Below, piece after piece: positions 52,286-60,979 of a stretch of DNA of 64,000 nucleotides. The stretch's first letter is position 1; each line of letters opens with the position of its first letter. Source of the DNA: an uncultured Clostridia bacterium (lineage in GTDB: Bacteria; Bacillota; Clostridia; Christensenellales; Borkfalkiaceae); the NCBI GenBank assembly GCA_930990665.1, contig CAKNQN010000001.1, positions 101,003 through 165,002 of the forward strand, given 5' to 3'. The position numbers and the translations under genes are program-made. The notes under the pieces are model-generated. The model saw nothing but the letters and a program-made list of their open reading frames with translations, did not search any database and had not been told where the DNA came from.

Positions 52286-52475
52286 AAGGCGCAGGCGCTA
52301 TTCATACGCAGAAGTTTGCGCACGCGCATAAATTTGGCACGAGTTTCCGCCGTTCATTTTATCGGCGGCGGAAAAGGATCGCAGCAAGCGATGCGACGGT
52401 GTACAGACAGCGCCGCGGAAGAAAAAGCCGTATAAGCGGCAGCCGGGCGGGGAAGCCGCCAAGGAGGAAAAGGAT

Positions 52476-53330
52476 ATGAAACTGAACGAAAAGGCCGTCC
52501 TGTTTATCCCGGACGGAGAGGAGGAGGGCAAGGCCCTTTCCAGGACGACGCACATGGCCGTATCGGCCCACCAGGATGACATCGAATTCATGGCGTACGC
52601 GCCCATCAGCGAATGTTTCGGGCAGAAAGACAAATGGTTTGGCGGCGTCGTGATCACCGACGGGGCGGGCAGTCCGCGCAACGGATTGTATGCTGACTAT
52701 ACGGACGAAGACATGAAGGCGATCCGCATCGTGGAGCAGAAGAAGGCCGCCATCGTGGGCGAGTATTCTTTTCAGGCGCTTCTCGGTCATCCTTCCAGCC
52801 AGGCAAAAGATCGGAAAGACGAACAGATCGTGGAAGAGCTTGTCGAGCTTTTCCGCGCCGCGCGGCCGCGCTACGTCTATATCCACAACTTTGCGGATAA
52901 ACACGACACGCACGTAGCGGCGGCAGGCAAGACGCTGGCAGCGCTGCGCCGCCTCTCTCCCGAAGAGAGGCCGGAAAAGGTGTACGGCTGTGAGGTGTGG
53001 AGAGATCTCGACTGGATGCCGGACGAAGAGAAAGTCATGCTTGATTGCGGCGGACATCCGAACATAGCCCGCTGTCTTTCCGGCGTATTTGACAGTCAGA
53101 TCGTAGGCGGAAAGCGGTATGAGATCGCGGCGGAAGGCCGTCGCGCGGCCAACGCCACATTTTCGGCCAGCCATGCGTGCGATACATACACCGCGCTCAA
53201 TTACGCGATGGATCTCACGCCGCTGATGCTGGATAAAGATCTGGATATCGCCGAATATGTATCCGGCGTGATCCGCCGTTTTGAAACAGAAGTCCGTGAG
53301 AGAATCGGAAAATTTGCGGAGGGAAAATAA
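52476..53330 (+). CDS. PIG-L/LmbE family N-deacetylase
   Basis: Zinc-dependent deacetylase of 284 aa that removes acetyl groups from N-acetyl sugars. The zinc and catalytic motif reads SAHQDDIEFMA (family AHPDDxE, with Gln for Pro, a common variant) near residue 29; the second zinc ligand region is HNFADKHDTHVAAA (about 138). The length is typical. AAGGAGG is before the ATG. It abuts the SIS gene with no gap. In this setting it probably deacetylates an amino sugar, freed by the upstream glycosidase, before isomerisation. Confidence 0.88.
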   Translation: MKLNEKAVLFIPDGEEEGKALSRTTHMAVSAHQDDIEFMAYAPISECFGQKDKWFGGVVITDGAGSPRNGLYADYTDEDMKAIRIVEQKKAAIVGEYSFQALLGHPSSQAKDRKDEQIVEELVELFRAARPRYVYIHNFADKHDTHVAAAGKTLAALRRLSPEERPEKVYGCEVWRDLDWMPDEEKVMLDCGGHPNIARCLSGVFDSQIVGGKRYEIAAEGRRAANATFSASHACDTYTALNYAMDLTPLMLDKDLDIAEYVSGVIRRFETEVRERIGKFAEGK

Positions 53331-54395
53331 ATGCAAGTCAAAGAGACCTTGATGTGGAAAGAACTCAACGAAGCGCCCGCGATCCTGCAGGGACTGGCGC
53401 AGAAAAATGCTGACGTACTCAAAAAAATCGTGCAGGATGCGAAGGGCATCTGCGGCGTCTATACGGCGGCGCGCGGAACGTCCGACCATGCGATGATTTA
53501 TCTGAAATACCTCTTTGAGAGCATTTTGGGATTGCCCGTCGCATCGGGAGCGCCCAGCGTCGCGACCATGTACGGCGGCAAGCTCAAACTGCAGAACTAT
53601 CTTGTGATCGGCTGTTCCCAAAGCGGCAAGGCGGCCGACGTGATGGAGATCGTCAAAGAGGGGAACGCCTGCGGGGCGGTCACCGTGGCGATCACCAACG
53701 ATGAAGAGAGCCCTCTTGCAAAGCTCGCGAAGTATCATCTCTATTGCGGGGCGGGCGAAGAGAAGAGCGTCGCGGCGACCAAGACTTTTTCCTGTCAGCT
53801 GTACCTTGCGCTTCTTCTCACGGCGTCCTTTGCCGGTGAGATCGGCGACTGCGCACTGAAATTGGGCGGACTGCTCGAAAAGGCGGTGCCCGCCATCGAT
53901 GCGGCGACCGATGCCATGGCCAAAGATTTTGTCTCTGCGCCCGATTGCTTTGTGCTCTCGCGCGGCATCTCTTCCGCCATCGCGTTCGAGTGCGGCCTGA
54001 AATTGCAGGAGACCTGTTACATCCGCGCCCGCGCCTATCATTCTTCCGACTTTTATCACGGCCCGATGGCGATGATCTCGGCAGGGACGAAGGTCATCCT
54101 GTTCGCATCCAGACATTCTCTGCACGGCGGCGACGATGTGCATCGCGCCGATTGCCGCAAATGTGCGGAAAAGATGTGCGAATTGGGTGCCGATCTTTAT
54201 ATTGTGACCGACGATGCCGCCGCCTACAAAGATCTTGCCGCGCACGTCGTGGAGATCCCGGGCGGGGAGAGCGAAGCGCAGACGGTCTTCTTCTTTGCGC
54301 TCGCGGTGCAGATGCTCGCCTGCAAGACGAGCTGCGGAAAGGGCCTCTCTCCCGATTCGCCCCGCGCTCTCAAAAAAGTCACCGTAACCAAATAA
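53331..54395 (+). CDS. Double-SIS sugar isomerase/deaminase (GlmS C-terminal-like)
   Basis: 354 aa protein with two SIS domains (about 35-170 and 200-335), equivalent to the isomerase half of GlmS without the glutaminase domain. Sugar-phosphate-binding motifs are GCSQSGKAADVMEI, ITNDEESPLAKLA, VAATKTFSCQL and the C-terminal SPRALKKVTVTK, like the GlmS end. Such proteins act as amino-sugar-phosphate deaminases (AgaS, NagB-II) or fructosamine deglycases. Third gene of the cassette, starting right after the PIG-L stop, with GGAGG before it. The last 20 codons are part of a 101-bp unit repeated twice more downstream. Confidence 0.87.
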   Translation: MQVKETLMWKELNEAPAILQGLAQKNADVLKKIVQDAKGICGVYTAARGTSDHAMIYLKYLFESILGLPVASGAPSVATMYGGKLKLQNYLVIGCSQSGKAADVMEIVKEGNACGAVTVAITNDEESPLAKLAKYHLYCGAGEEKSVAATKTFSCQLYLALLLTASFAGEIGDCALKLGGLLEKAVPAIDAATDAMAKDFVSAPDCFVLSRGISSAIAFECGLKLQETCYIRARAYHSSDFYHGPMAMISAGTKVILFASRHSLHGGDDVHRADCRKCAEKMCELGADLYIVTDDAAAYKDLAAHVVEIPGGESEAQTVFFFALAVQMLACKTSCGKGLSPDSPRALKKVTVTK

Positions 54396-54640
54396 CACAA
54401 AAACCCGGGAAGACGAACTTTCCGGGTTTTTTTTGCGGAAAGGGCCTCTCTCCCGATTCGCCCCGCGCTCTCAAAAAAGTCACCGTAACCAAATAACACA
54501 AAAACCCGGGAAGACGAACTTTCCGGGTTTTTTTTGCGGAAAGGGCCTCTCTCCCGATTCGCCCCGCGCTCTCAAAAAAGTCACCGTAACCAGATAAAAC
54601 AGAAACCCCGGGAAGATGAACTTTCCGGGGATTTTTTTGC
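54333..54640 (+). repeat. 101-bp tandem triplication: gene tail plus terminator
   Basis: Units start with TGCGGAAAGGG at 54333, 54434 and 54535, exactly 101 bp apart. The first is the end of the SIS gene with its stop and terminator; the others are near-perfect copies of those 20 codons, stop and hairpin. The third copy differs mostly in its hairpin, where A-T in the stem has become C-G on both arms. Confidence 0.97.
54400..54434 (+). terminator. Terminator of the glycosidase cassette (first of three)
   Basis: AAAACCCGGGAAG-ACGAA-CTTTCCGGGTTTT, a 13 bp stem with one G-U pair, followed by more T residues. Copies stand at 54501-54535 and 54605-54637. Confidence 0.95.
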
Positions 54641-54726
54641 CATAAGGAGGCTGCGGATATTTCATTGCAAAGCGATTGACGGAACAGGCATCGGAAAACG
54701 GTTCTGTAATGAATTCTGTAATTTCG

Positions 54727-54769
54727 GAAAGAAAAAGACGCGCCTCGCGGCAAATGCCGCGGGGCGCGT
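54727..54769 (-). terminator. Terminator of argH
   Basis: On the minus strand ACGCGCCCCGCGGC-ATTT-GCCGCGAGGCGCGT forms a 14 bp stem with one mismatch, followed by CTTTTTCTTT. It faces the triple terminators of the convergent cassette. Confidence 0.88.
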
Positions 54770-54783
54770 AATCCATTTCGATT

Positions 54784-56166
54784 TTATTCTTTGAACATTC
54801 TGTTGAGGCGGCGGGTGATGGAGCGGATGTTTTCGCGCACGGCGCTGCGGGCGCTTCCGCCGATCACTTTGCGCGATTCCACCGAATGTCCGACTTTCAC
54901 GCGCTGGAGGATCTCCTCGTCGAAGAGGGAAGAGAAACTCTGGTACACGTGCAGTTCGAGGCGTTCGAGAGTGGTGCCGTTTTCGATGCAGTAGCGCACG
55001 ATCTGACCGGTGACGGCGTGTGCATCGCGGAAGGGCATACCTTTTTGCACGAGGAAATCGGCCACATCCGTAGCGGTCGAAAAACCGCCGGCCGCGGCAT
55101 TGCGCATCCTGCGCGTATCGAAAGAGAGATTCTGCAAAAGTTCGTTGAAGATGCTGAGGCATGCGAGCACGGTGCTTTCCGCGTCAAAGAGGGCCTCTTT
55201 GTCTTCCTGCAGGTCTTTGTCGTAGGAGAGGGGGATGCCCTTGATCACGGTCAGGATGGCGGTCAGGTTGCCATACACGCGGCCCGTCTTGCCGCGGATG
55301 AGCTCGGGAATGTCGGGGTTCTTCTTCTGCGGCATGATGGAAGAGCCGGTCGTATAGTTGTCGGAGATCTCCACAAATCCGAATTCATCGCTCGAATAGA
55401 TGATGAGGTCTTCACAGAAGCGGGAGAGATGCGCCATGAGCAGCGAGCAGCAGAAGATGTATTCCGCCACGAAATCGCGGTCGGAAACGGCATCCACGGA
55501 GTTTTGTGAAATTTCCGAGAAGGAGAGCAGGCTTGCCGTCATTCTGCGGTCGATCGGGAAATCTGTGCCCGCGAGCGCGCCGCTGCCGAGCGGCATCACG
55601 TCCGTGCGTTTGTAGCAGTCGGTAAAGCGGTCTAGATCGCGCAGGAACATCTCGCTGTACGCATTCACATATTGCGCGACCGAGATAGGCTGTGCCTTCT
55701 GCATATGCGTGTAGCCGGGCATGATATAGCGGATGTTGTTGTTGGCGATGTCGAGAAGGGTGGTGATGAGCGTTTTGATCTGTTCGCAGACGTTGACGAT
55801 GCTGTCCTTGGTATACAGGCGCATGTCCGTGGCGACCTGGTCGTTGCGCGAGCGGGCGGTATGCAGTTTTTTGCCTACGGCGCCGATGCGCTTTGTAAGC
55901 TCTCCCTCGACGAAGGTATGGATGTCTTCGGCACCTTCGATGGGCAGAGTGCCTTTTTCGATGTCAGCCAGGATGTTGACGAGCGCGTCGCAGATCTTTT
56001 CCGATTCCTCTTTGGGAATGATCTGCGTCTCTCCCAGCATTTTGGCGTGTGCGATGCTGGCGAGGATGTCGTGCCAGTACAGTTTGTAATCGAACGAAAG
56101 AGACTGATTGAAATCGTCGGCGCTCTTTGCGCTCGGCTGCGTAAAACGTCCTTCCCACAGTTTCAT
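54784..56166 (-). CDS. argH: Argininosuccinate lyase
   Basis: Last step of arginine synthesis: argininosuccinate to arginine and fumarate. The 460 aa protein has LWEGRFTQPSAKSADDFN at the start, HTARSRNDQVATDMRLY (about 105-121), GYTHMQKAQPISVAQY and the signature GSSIMPQKKNPDIPEL (about 278). The C-terminal EEILQRVKVGHSVESRKVIGG is typical. argG, normally its partner, is not adjacent. The start is preceded by a weak GGGG, and the upstream region is A+T-rich and shared with the divergent ruvC leader. Confidence 0.96.
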   Translation of the reverse strand: MKLWEGRFTQPSAKSADDFNQSLSFDYKLYWHDILASIAHAKMLGETQIIPKEESEKICDALVNILADIEKGTLPIEGAEDIHTFVEGELTKRIGAVGKKLHTARSRNDQVATDMRLYTKDSIVNVCEQIKTLITTLLDIANNNIRYIMPGYTHMQKAQPISVAQYVNAYSEMFLRDLDRFTDCYKRTDVMPLGSGALAGTDFPIDRRMTASLLSFSEISQNSVDAVSDRDFVAEYIFCCSLLMAHLSRFCEDLIIYSSDEFGFVEISDNYTTGSSIMPQKKNPDIPELIRGKTGRVYGNLTAILTVIKGIPLSYDKDLQEDKEALFDAESTVLACLSIFNELLQNLSFDTRRMRNAAAGGFSTATDVADFLVQKGMPFRDAHAVTGQIVRYCIENGTTLERLELHVYQSFSSLFDEEILQRVKVGHSVESRKVIGGSARSAVRENIRSITRRLNRMFKE

Positions 56167-56203
56167 AATTTAATACCCCGCGTCTTTTTTAAGCCTTTTT
56201 TAA

Positions 56204-56232
56204 TTGACTTATTGCTCGGAAATCCTTACAAT
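56204..56232 (+). promoter_or_regulatory. Sigma-A promoter of the ruvC leader
   Basis: TTGACT at 56204-56209 and TACAAT at 56227-56232, 17 bp apart; start near 56239, 133 bases before ruvC. Confidence 0.72.
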
Positions 56233-56240
56233 AAATAGAG

Positions 56241-56295
56241 AGGAATTTGCCGCGGCGGTCTCTGCCTTGGACAGAGGGCATTTGCGGCAGCTCCT
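56241..56295 (+). promoter_or_regulatory. Structured RNA element in the ruvC 5' leader
   Basis: Right at the expected start site AGGA (56241-56244) can pair with TCCT (56292-56295), TGCCGC (56248-56253) with GCGGCA (56284-56289), and CTCTG (56260-56264) with CAGAG (56272-56276): three stacked stems in one hairpin of 55 nt. No known riboswitch class was recognised. The 75 bases from there to ruvC are very A+T-rich. Confidence 0.5.
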
Positions 56296-56371
56296 ACGTT
56301 TTCTATTGTAATATATTTTACGAAAAAATTCAAGTTATATTTATAAATTTTATCAACAAAGAGAAAAGAAA

Positions 56372-56866
56372 TTGATTATTTTAGGGATCGATCCCGGCCT
56401 TGCTACGCTCGGTTACGGGATTTTGCGCAAAGATGAGCGCGGCAACGTAGCCGCGGAAGATTATGGCGTGGTGCTCACCCCCAAGGAGGAGCGTCTGCCC
56501 ACGCGGCTCGCCATTCTCGAAGAGGGGATCCAGAAAATTCTGGAAAGGTACAAGCCGGACGAGGTGGCGGTCGAGGAACTTTTCTTTTCGAAAAACGTGA
56601 CGACGGGCATTGCGGTCGCGCACGCGCGCGGTGTGGCGCTGTTGACCTGCGTCAAGTTCTGCGGCAGGCTGTTCGAATACACGCCCATGCAGATCAAACA
56701 GGCGCTCACCGGCTATGGCAAGGCGGATAAAAAGCAGATCCAGCTCGTTACGGCCAATCTCCTGCGCCTGAAGGGGATCCCCCGCCCGGACGATGCGGCC
56801 GACGCGCTCGCGGTGGCGCTGTGCCATTCCTTCACGTCGAGGCTTTCGTCGTTGTACACCATCTGA
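56372..56866 (+). CDS. ruvC: Holliday junction resolvase RuvC
   Basis: Endonuclease that cuts Holliday junctions, 164 aa. The catalytic acids are in IILGIDPGLATLGYG (Asp7), VEELFFSKN (Glu about 68) and DDAADALAVALCH (two Asp, about 140). TTG start at 56372, chosen because the first strand begins at once; only a weak GAGAAAAG lies before it. First gene of the ruvCAB set. Confidence 0.95.
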   Translation: MIILGIDPGLATLGYGILRKDERGNVAAEDYGVVLTPKEERLPTRLAILEEGIQKILERYKPDEVAVEELFFSKNVTTGIAVAHARGVALLTCVKFCGRLFEYTPMQIKQALTGYGKADKKQIQLVTANLLRLKGIPRPDDAADALAVALCHSFTSRLSSLYTI

Positions 56867-56936
56867 CCGGGAAGGCGGGAACGGGGAGTCCGTTTCCGAC
56901 GGGTCAGAAACAAAACGGATCAAAAGGTGAGGTTAT

Positions 56937-57536
56937 ATGATCGGATACATTCGCGGACAAGTGCTGCAGTCGGGTGAGGGCACCGTGCTTCTGGAAAACG
57001 GCGGGATCGGGTATGAGATCGTTTGTTCGGGCGCGTTGTTTGCCAAGCTCGTGACGGATAAAAAGGGCGAGGCGTACACCTATCTGCAGGTGCGCGAGGA
57101 CGGCATTTCGCTGTTCGGCTTTGTTTCGCCCGAAGAAAAGAACATGTTTTTGAAGCTGATCAGCGTTTCGGGCGTCGGGCCGAAGATGGGCATCGCCGTG
57201 CTTTCGGCGATGAACGTGGGGGACATCGCCGTGGCGATCGCCACGAGCGACGTAAAGATGCTCAGTTCCGTCAAGGGGCTGGGCAAAAAGACGGCGGAGC
57301 GCATCATTCTTGAATTGCGGGAAAAGGTCAGCGCTTCCGAACTTACCGCGGTACCCGGCGGAAAGGCCGCGGCCCCGGCCGCCGAAAAGCTTTCCGATCG
57401 GGACGAGGACGCCGTCGTCGGCCTCATGTCGCTCGGCTACACCCGCAGCGAGAGCGTGCGGGCGGTGAAGGCGGCGATTGAGCGGGGCGCATCCACGATG
57501 GAAGAGATCGTGATGAGTGCGCTCAGAAATATGTGA
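56937..57536 (+). CDS. ruvA: Holliday junction DNA helicase subunit RuvA
   Basis: Tetramer that holds the four-way junction for RuvB, 199 aa. It has the OB domain (about 1-62, [10 protein letters not shown]), the helix-hairpin-helix pair ([14 protein letters not shown] and [16 protein letters not shown]), a Lys/Ala/Pro linker, and the C-terminal RuvB-binding domain ([18 protein letters not shown]). AAAGGTGAGG precedes the ATG, 70 bases after ruvC. Confidence 0.97.
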   Translation: MIGYIRGQVLQSGEGTVLLENGGIGYEIVCSGALFAKLVTDKKGEAYTYLQVREDGISLFGFVSPEEKNMFLKLISVSGVGPKMGIAVLSAMNVGDIAVAIATSDVKMLSSVKGLGKKTAERIILELREKVSASELTAVPGGKAAAPAAEKLSDRDEDAVVGLMSLGYTRSESVRAVKAAIERGASTMEEIVMSALRNM

Positions 57537-57579
57537 ACGGATGCGGAAAAATGCGCCCGATGAGCGCAAAGGAGGAGCC

Positions 57580-58641
57580 ATGAGCTTCGAAGAGGATTTT
57601 GAAAAGGGTTTTGACAGCGACCGCCTCGTGATGAGCACGAAGGGAGAGTTCGACGCGGAAGAGAACGTCCTGCGCCCCAAAACGCTGGCAGATTACGTCG
57701 GCCAGCAGAAGGTAAAGGAAAACATTTCCGTGTTCATATCCTCGGCGAAGATGCGCGGCGAGGCGCTCGACCATGTCCTTTTGTACGGCCCGCCCGGCCT
57801 TGGCAAGACGACGCTCGCGCATATCATTGCGAATGAGCTGGGCGTACAGATCAAGCTCACCAGCGGTCCCGCCATCGAGCGCGGGGGAGATCTCGCAGCC
57901 ATTCTGACCAACCTCGGCGAAAATGACGTCCTCTTTATCGATGAAATCCACCGCCTCAACCATTCGGTGGAGGAGGTGCTCTATTCGGCGATGGAAGACT
58001 ACGCTCTGGATATCATCGTTGGCAAAGGCCCGTCGGCGAAAAACCTTCGCTTTCCGCTCAAACACTTTACGCTGATCGGCGCCACCACCAAGGCAGGCAT
58101 GCTGGCATCCCCCCTGCGCGATCGTTTCGGCGTTTTATGCCGTCTGGAGATGTACACGGCCGAAGAGCTGACGCAGATCGTCACGCGTTCGGCAAAGACG
58201 CTCGGCATCGGCATCGAGCCGGAGGCCGCCCGCGAGATCGCGCGCCGATCCCGCGGCACCCCGCGCATTGCCAACCGCCTGTTAAAGCGGGTGCGGGATT
58301 TTGCCGCCGTCAAGGGCAATGCGACGGTCACGCTCGACGATGCCCGCTACGCTCTGCAGAAGATGGACATCGACGAACTGGGTCTGGACGACACCGACCG
58401 TGGGCTTTTGCGCGCGCTGATCGAAAAATTCGGCGGGGGACCTGCGGGGCTGGAAACGCTTGCGGCCACCATCAACGAGGACGCAAACACCATCGAAGAC
58501 GTCTATGAACCCTATCTGATGCAGATCGGATTTATCGCGCGGACGCCGCGCGGCAGGGTTTGTCTGAAAGGTGCCTACGAGCATCTCGGCATGAAGATGA
58601 GCGAAAAGCAAAAGGCGCAGATTTCTATGTTTGATGAATAA
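57580..58641 (+). CDS. ruvB: Holliday junction branch migration ATPase RuvB
   Basis: AAA+ motor of 353 aa. [11 protein letters not shown] (about 26), Walker [14 protein letters not shown] (about 68), Walker [17 protein letters not shown], sensor [17 protein letters not shown] and the C-terminal winged helix ([17 protein letters not shown]) are all there. The ATG at 57580 has a perfect AAAGGAGG; an in-frame upstream extension would run into ruvA. Third gene of ruvCAB. Confidence 0.97.
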   Translation: MSFEEDFEKGFDSDRLVMSTKGEFDAEENVLRPKTLADYVGQQKVKENISVFISSAKMRGEALDHVLLYGPPGLGKTTLAHIIANELGVQIKLTSGPAIERGGDLAAILTNLGENDVLFIDEIHRLNHSVEEVLYSAMEDYALDIIVGKGPSAKNLRFPLKHFTLIGATTKAGMLASPLRDRFGVLCRLEMYTAEELTQIVTRSAKTLGIGIEPEAAREIARRSRGTPRIANRLLKRVRDFAAVKGNATVTLDDARYALQKMDIDELGLDDTDRGLLRALIEKFGGGPAGLETLAATINEDANTIEDVYEPYLMQIGFIARTPRGRVCLKGAYEHLGMKMSEKQKAQISMFDE

Positions 58642-58929
58642 CTCGCGAAAATCTCAGCGAGCTGACGCTTGCGATTTTCTGCGATTGGAGGGTTCTGCCC
58701 TCTGCGGCGCGCTTTTCAAGGGCTCACCTTTTTAATGCGCGCCGCATTCACCCGCTGCGCGAGGACGTAGTCCGCTGCCCTGCCGAGGGTTCCCGTTTAC
58801 GGGAAACGGCAGATGTCGCAGGAATGCGACAAATTGGGTGCGCTTTGGCAAAAATGTGATTTTGCCACGCGCAGAGAATTATTGAAGTTACCCTTCTTCT
58901 CGCACGGTTTTTGATCGAATGGTTCCGCT
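58642..58929. repeat. Cluster of four perfect inverted repeats after ruvB
   Basis: No gene. Four perfect inverted repeats follow one another: TGCGGCGCGC/GCGCGCCGCA (58703-58746), TTCCCGT/ACGGGAA (58790-58805), TGTCGCA/TGCGACA (58814-58831) and GGCAAAA/TTTTGCC (58847-58866). None has a T-run, so they are not classic terminators. The set could be a non-coding RNA or a REP-like element. Confidence 0.6.
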
Positions 58930-59682
58930 ATGCTTACAAATACAGAAATTTTACGCATCGCCCTGCGGCAATCGGCCATCGATTCCTGCTGCGCGGCCGA
59001 AGATTTTATCAAAAGCGAAAACGTGGTGGCGGTGTCGCGGGAGAATGCGGGGCGGCGGGCGTACATTGCCGAGCCGTATGCGTTCGACCTCACTTCCTAT
59101 GGCGGCAACGTGGTCGCCTGCGTGCGCAAAGACCTGCAAGAGGTCGCTTTTTCCTATCTTGCAAAGTACTCTGCGGCGCATAGTTTTGAAACGCCTGCCC
59201 TGCACGAACTGGATGCCATGCTCGCCCCGTTCGGGCTGAAAACAAAATTCCAGGCGGAATATTTTCTGCCCGATGTAAATGCCATGCGCGCACAGCCGTG
59301 CGGCTTGCAGCTGCGCGTTTTACAGCCCGCGGAGTTTGCAAATTTGTACCTCCCGCAGTGGGGCAACGCCCTGTGCGCCGCGCGCAGAGAAAACGACGTT
59401 CTGTGCGTCGGCGCGTTCGACGGCGAAACGCTCGCCGCGCTCGCGGGCGCGAGTGCGGATTGCGCTGCGATGTGGCAGATCGGCGTAGACGTTCTGCCCG
59501 CATACAGGCGCAGGGGATTGGCAAAAGCCGTCACGTCGCGCCTGGCGCAGGAAGTGTTCGCGCGCGGCAGGGTGCCCTTTTACTGTGCGGCGTGGTCGAA
59601 CGTGCCGTCGGTGCGCAACGCCGTCGCCTGCGGGTTCCGCCCCGCCTGGGTACAACTCACGGCAAAACCGACGGAAAAATGA
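58930..59682 (+). CDS. GNAT-family acetyltransferase
   Basis: 250 aa protein with an N-terminal region of unknown fold (about 1-120) and a C-terminal GCN5-type acetyltransferase domain (about 125-245). The acetyl-CoA loop reads VDVLPAYRRRGLAKAVTSRLA (about 188), followed by VPFYCAAWSNVPSVRNAVACGF, typical of the last strands. The substrate is unknown; the broad layout resembles FR47/YdfB-like enzymes. No good ribosome site is seen before the ATG. It lies between ruvB and queA, where most Firmicutes have no gene, so it is an insertion in this cluster. Confidence 0.82.
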   Translation: MLTNTEILRIALRQSAIDSCCAAEDFIKSENVVAVSRENAGRRAYIAEPYAFDLTSYGGNVVACVRKDLQEVAFSYLAKYSAAHSFETPALHELDAMLAPFGLKTKFQAEYFLPDVNAMRAQPCGLQLRVLQPAEFANLYLPQWGNALCAARRENDVLCVGAFDGETLAALAGASADCAAMWQIGVDVLPAYRRRGLAKAVTSRLAQEVFARGRVPFYCAAWSNVPSVRNAVACGFRPAWVQLTAKPTEK

Positions 59683-59709
59683 TGCCATTACTGCAAAGGT
59701 CATTTCGAT

Positions 59710-60732
59710 ATGCTTAAAAAATCCGATTATTTTTACGAACTTCCCGAAGAACTCATCGCGCAGACTCCCGCCGAGCCGCGCGATTCTTCGCGCCTTCTGG
59801 TGTATGACCGCAGGACGAAAGAGACGCAAGACCGCATTTTCCGCGACATCAAGGAGTATCTGAAACCGGGCGACGTGCTCGTCGTCAACAACACGAAGGT
59901 GTTGCCCGCGCGCATGTATGCCTATACGAAAAACGGCGGCAAAGTGGAAGTGCTGCTCTTAAAGCGCCATAATCTCACCGAGTGGGAAGTGCTGGTAAAG
60001 CCGGGCAAAAAGGCGAAAGAGGGCACCGAACTTTTCGTATCCGAAGAACTTTCGCTCACCGTCAAATCCCGCACGGAAACGGGCGAGCGCATCGTCGACT
60101 TTCATTTCGACGGAGTATTTGAAGACATTCTCTCGCGCGTCGGCTCCATGCCGCTGCCGCCGTACATCCACGAAAAACTCAAAGACAAAGACCGCTACCA
60201 AACGGTGTACTGCAAAACGGACGGTTCCGCCGCCGCACCCACCGCGGGCCTGCATTTTACAAAGGAACTGCTCGAAGAGATCCGAAAAATGGGGGTACAG
60301 GTGGCCGAAGTCCTGCTGCACGTGGGGCTGGGCACTTTCCGTCCCGTCAAAGAAGAGGATCTCACCCACCACGTCATGCACACCGAATACTATTGTGTCG
60401 ACGAAAAGGCGGCGGAAACCGTCAATGCTGCCAAGCGCGAGGGGCGCCGCGTGATCGCCGTGGGCACGACTTCCGTGCGTACGCTGGAGACGGTCGCGGA
60501 CGAAAACGGATTTCTGCGCCCGTGCAGCGGCGACACATCCATTTTCATTTATCCCCCTTATAAATTCAAGTGTGTCGATGCGCTCATCACCAATTTCCAC
60601 CTGCCCGAAAGCACCCTCATCATGCTGGTATCCGCGCTGATCGGGCGGGAAGAGTGCCTGCGCATCTATCGGGAAGCGGTGGAAAAGAAGTATCGTTTTT
60701 TCAGCTTCGGCGATGCGTGTTTGCTCTTATAA
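59710..60732 (+). CDS. queA: tRNA preQ1(34) S-adenosylmethionine ribosyltransferase-isomerase
   Basis: Adds the epoxycyclopentane ring of epoxyqueuosine to tRNA, using S-adenosylmethionine as ribosyl donor. The 340 aa protein shows the family hallmarks [19 protein letters not shown] (about 11), the PTAGLHFT loop (about 178) and [15 protein letters not shown] (about 204), [11 protein letters not shown] near the end. It precedes tgt, with which it makes queuosine, in the conserved ruvB-queA-tgt-yajC order. A separate A+T-rich gene lies between the two here. Confidence 0.96.
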   Translation: MLKKSDYFYELPEELIAQTPAEPRDSSRLLVYDRRTKETQDRIFRDIKEYLKPGDVLVVNNTKVLPARMYAYTKNGGKVEVLLLKRHNLTEWEVLVKPGKKAKEGTELFVSEELSLTVKSRTETGERIVDFHFDGVFEDILSRVGSMPLPPYIHEKLKDKDRYQTVYCKTDGSAAAPTAGLHFTKELLEEIRKMGVQVAEVLLHVGLGTFRPVKEEDLTHHVMHTEYYCVDEKAAETVNAAKREGRRVIAVGTTSVRTLETVADENGFLRPCSGDTSIFIYPPYKFKCVDALITNFHLPESTLIMLVSALIGREECLRIYREAVEKKYRFFSFGDACLLL

Positions 60733-60735
60733 GCG

Positions 60736-60900
60736 GCGCAATACTTTGTCAGGCTTACGCACTCCTTGGTCACGTACGTCTGTGTACGCTCCCGTCGTCG
60801 TTTGCGCGCCTTCCTCGTCTTGCTTGCTTCTAAAAGCAAACAAAAATCTTTTGCCGTTTTCCTCGCGCGCCTCGTCTTGCTCGGCTGCAAACGAGCGATT
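60736..60900. repeat. Candidate dispersed intergenic repeat after queA
   Basis: The stretch holds two related segments, CCTCGTCTTGCTTGCTTC (about 60811) and CCTCGTCTTGCTCGGCTGC (about 60869), each with GCGCGCC nearby, and CACGTACGTCTGTGTACG with a short dyad. Read on the minus strand it gives a basic SKTRxARK repeat, judged not to be a real protein. The composition differs from both neighbours, suggesting an inserted element. Confidence 0.4.
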
Positions 60901-60979
60901 AACAATAAACGCGGCTCCTTTGTCAACAGGTAATAGTTTCGTTTCAGATAAAATATTAACAATACACAAGGGAAGAACT

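Noticed and set aside
53945..54496. 183-codon frame overlapping the SIS gene and its repeated tail
   Set aside because: It is a shifted frame of the SIS gene that re-enters the true frame in the second 101 bp unit only because of the repeat length.
60666..60962. Minus-strand basic frame after queA with SKTRxARK repeats
   Set aside because: It overlaps the queA end antisense and arises from the internally repeated intergenic element; no ribosome site was seen.
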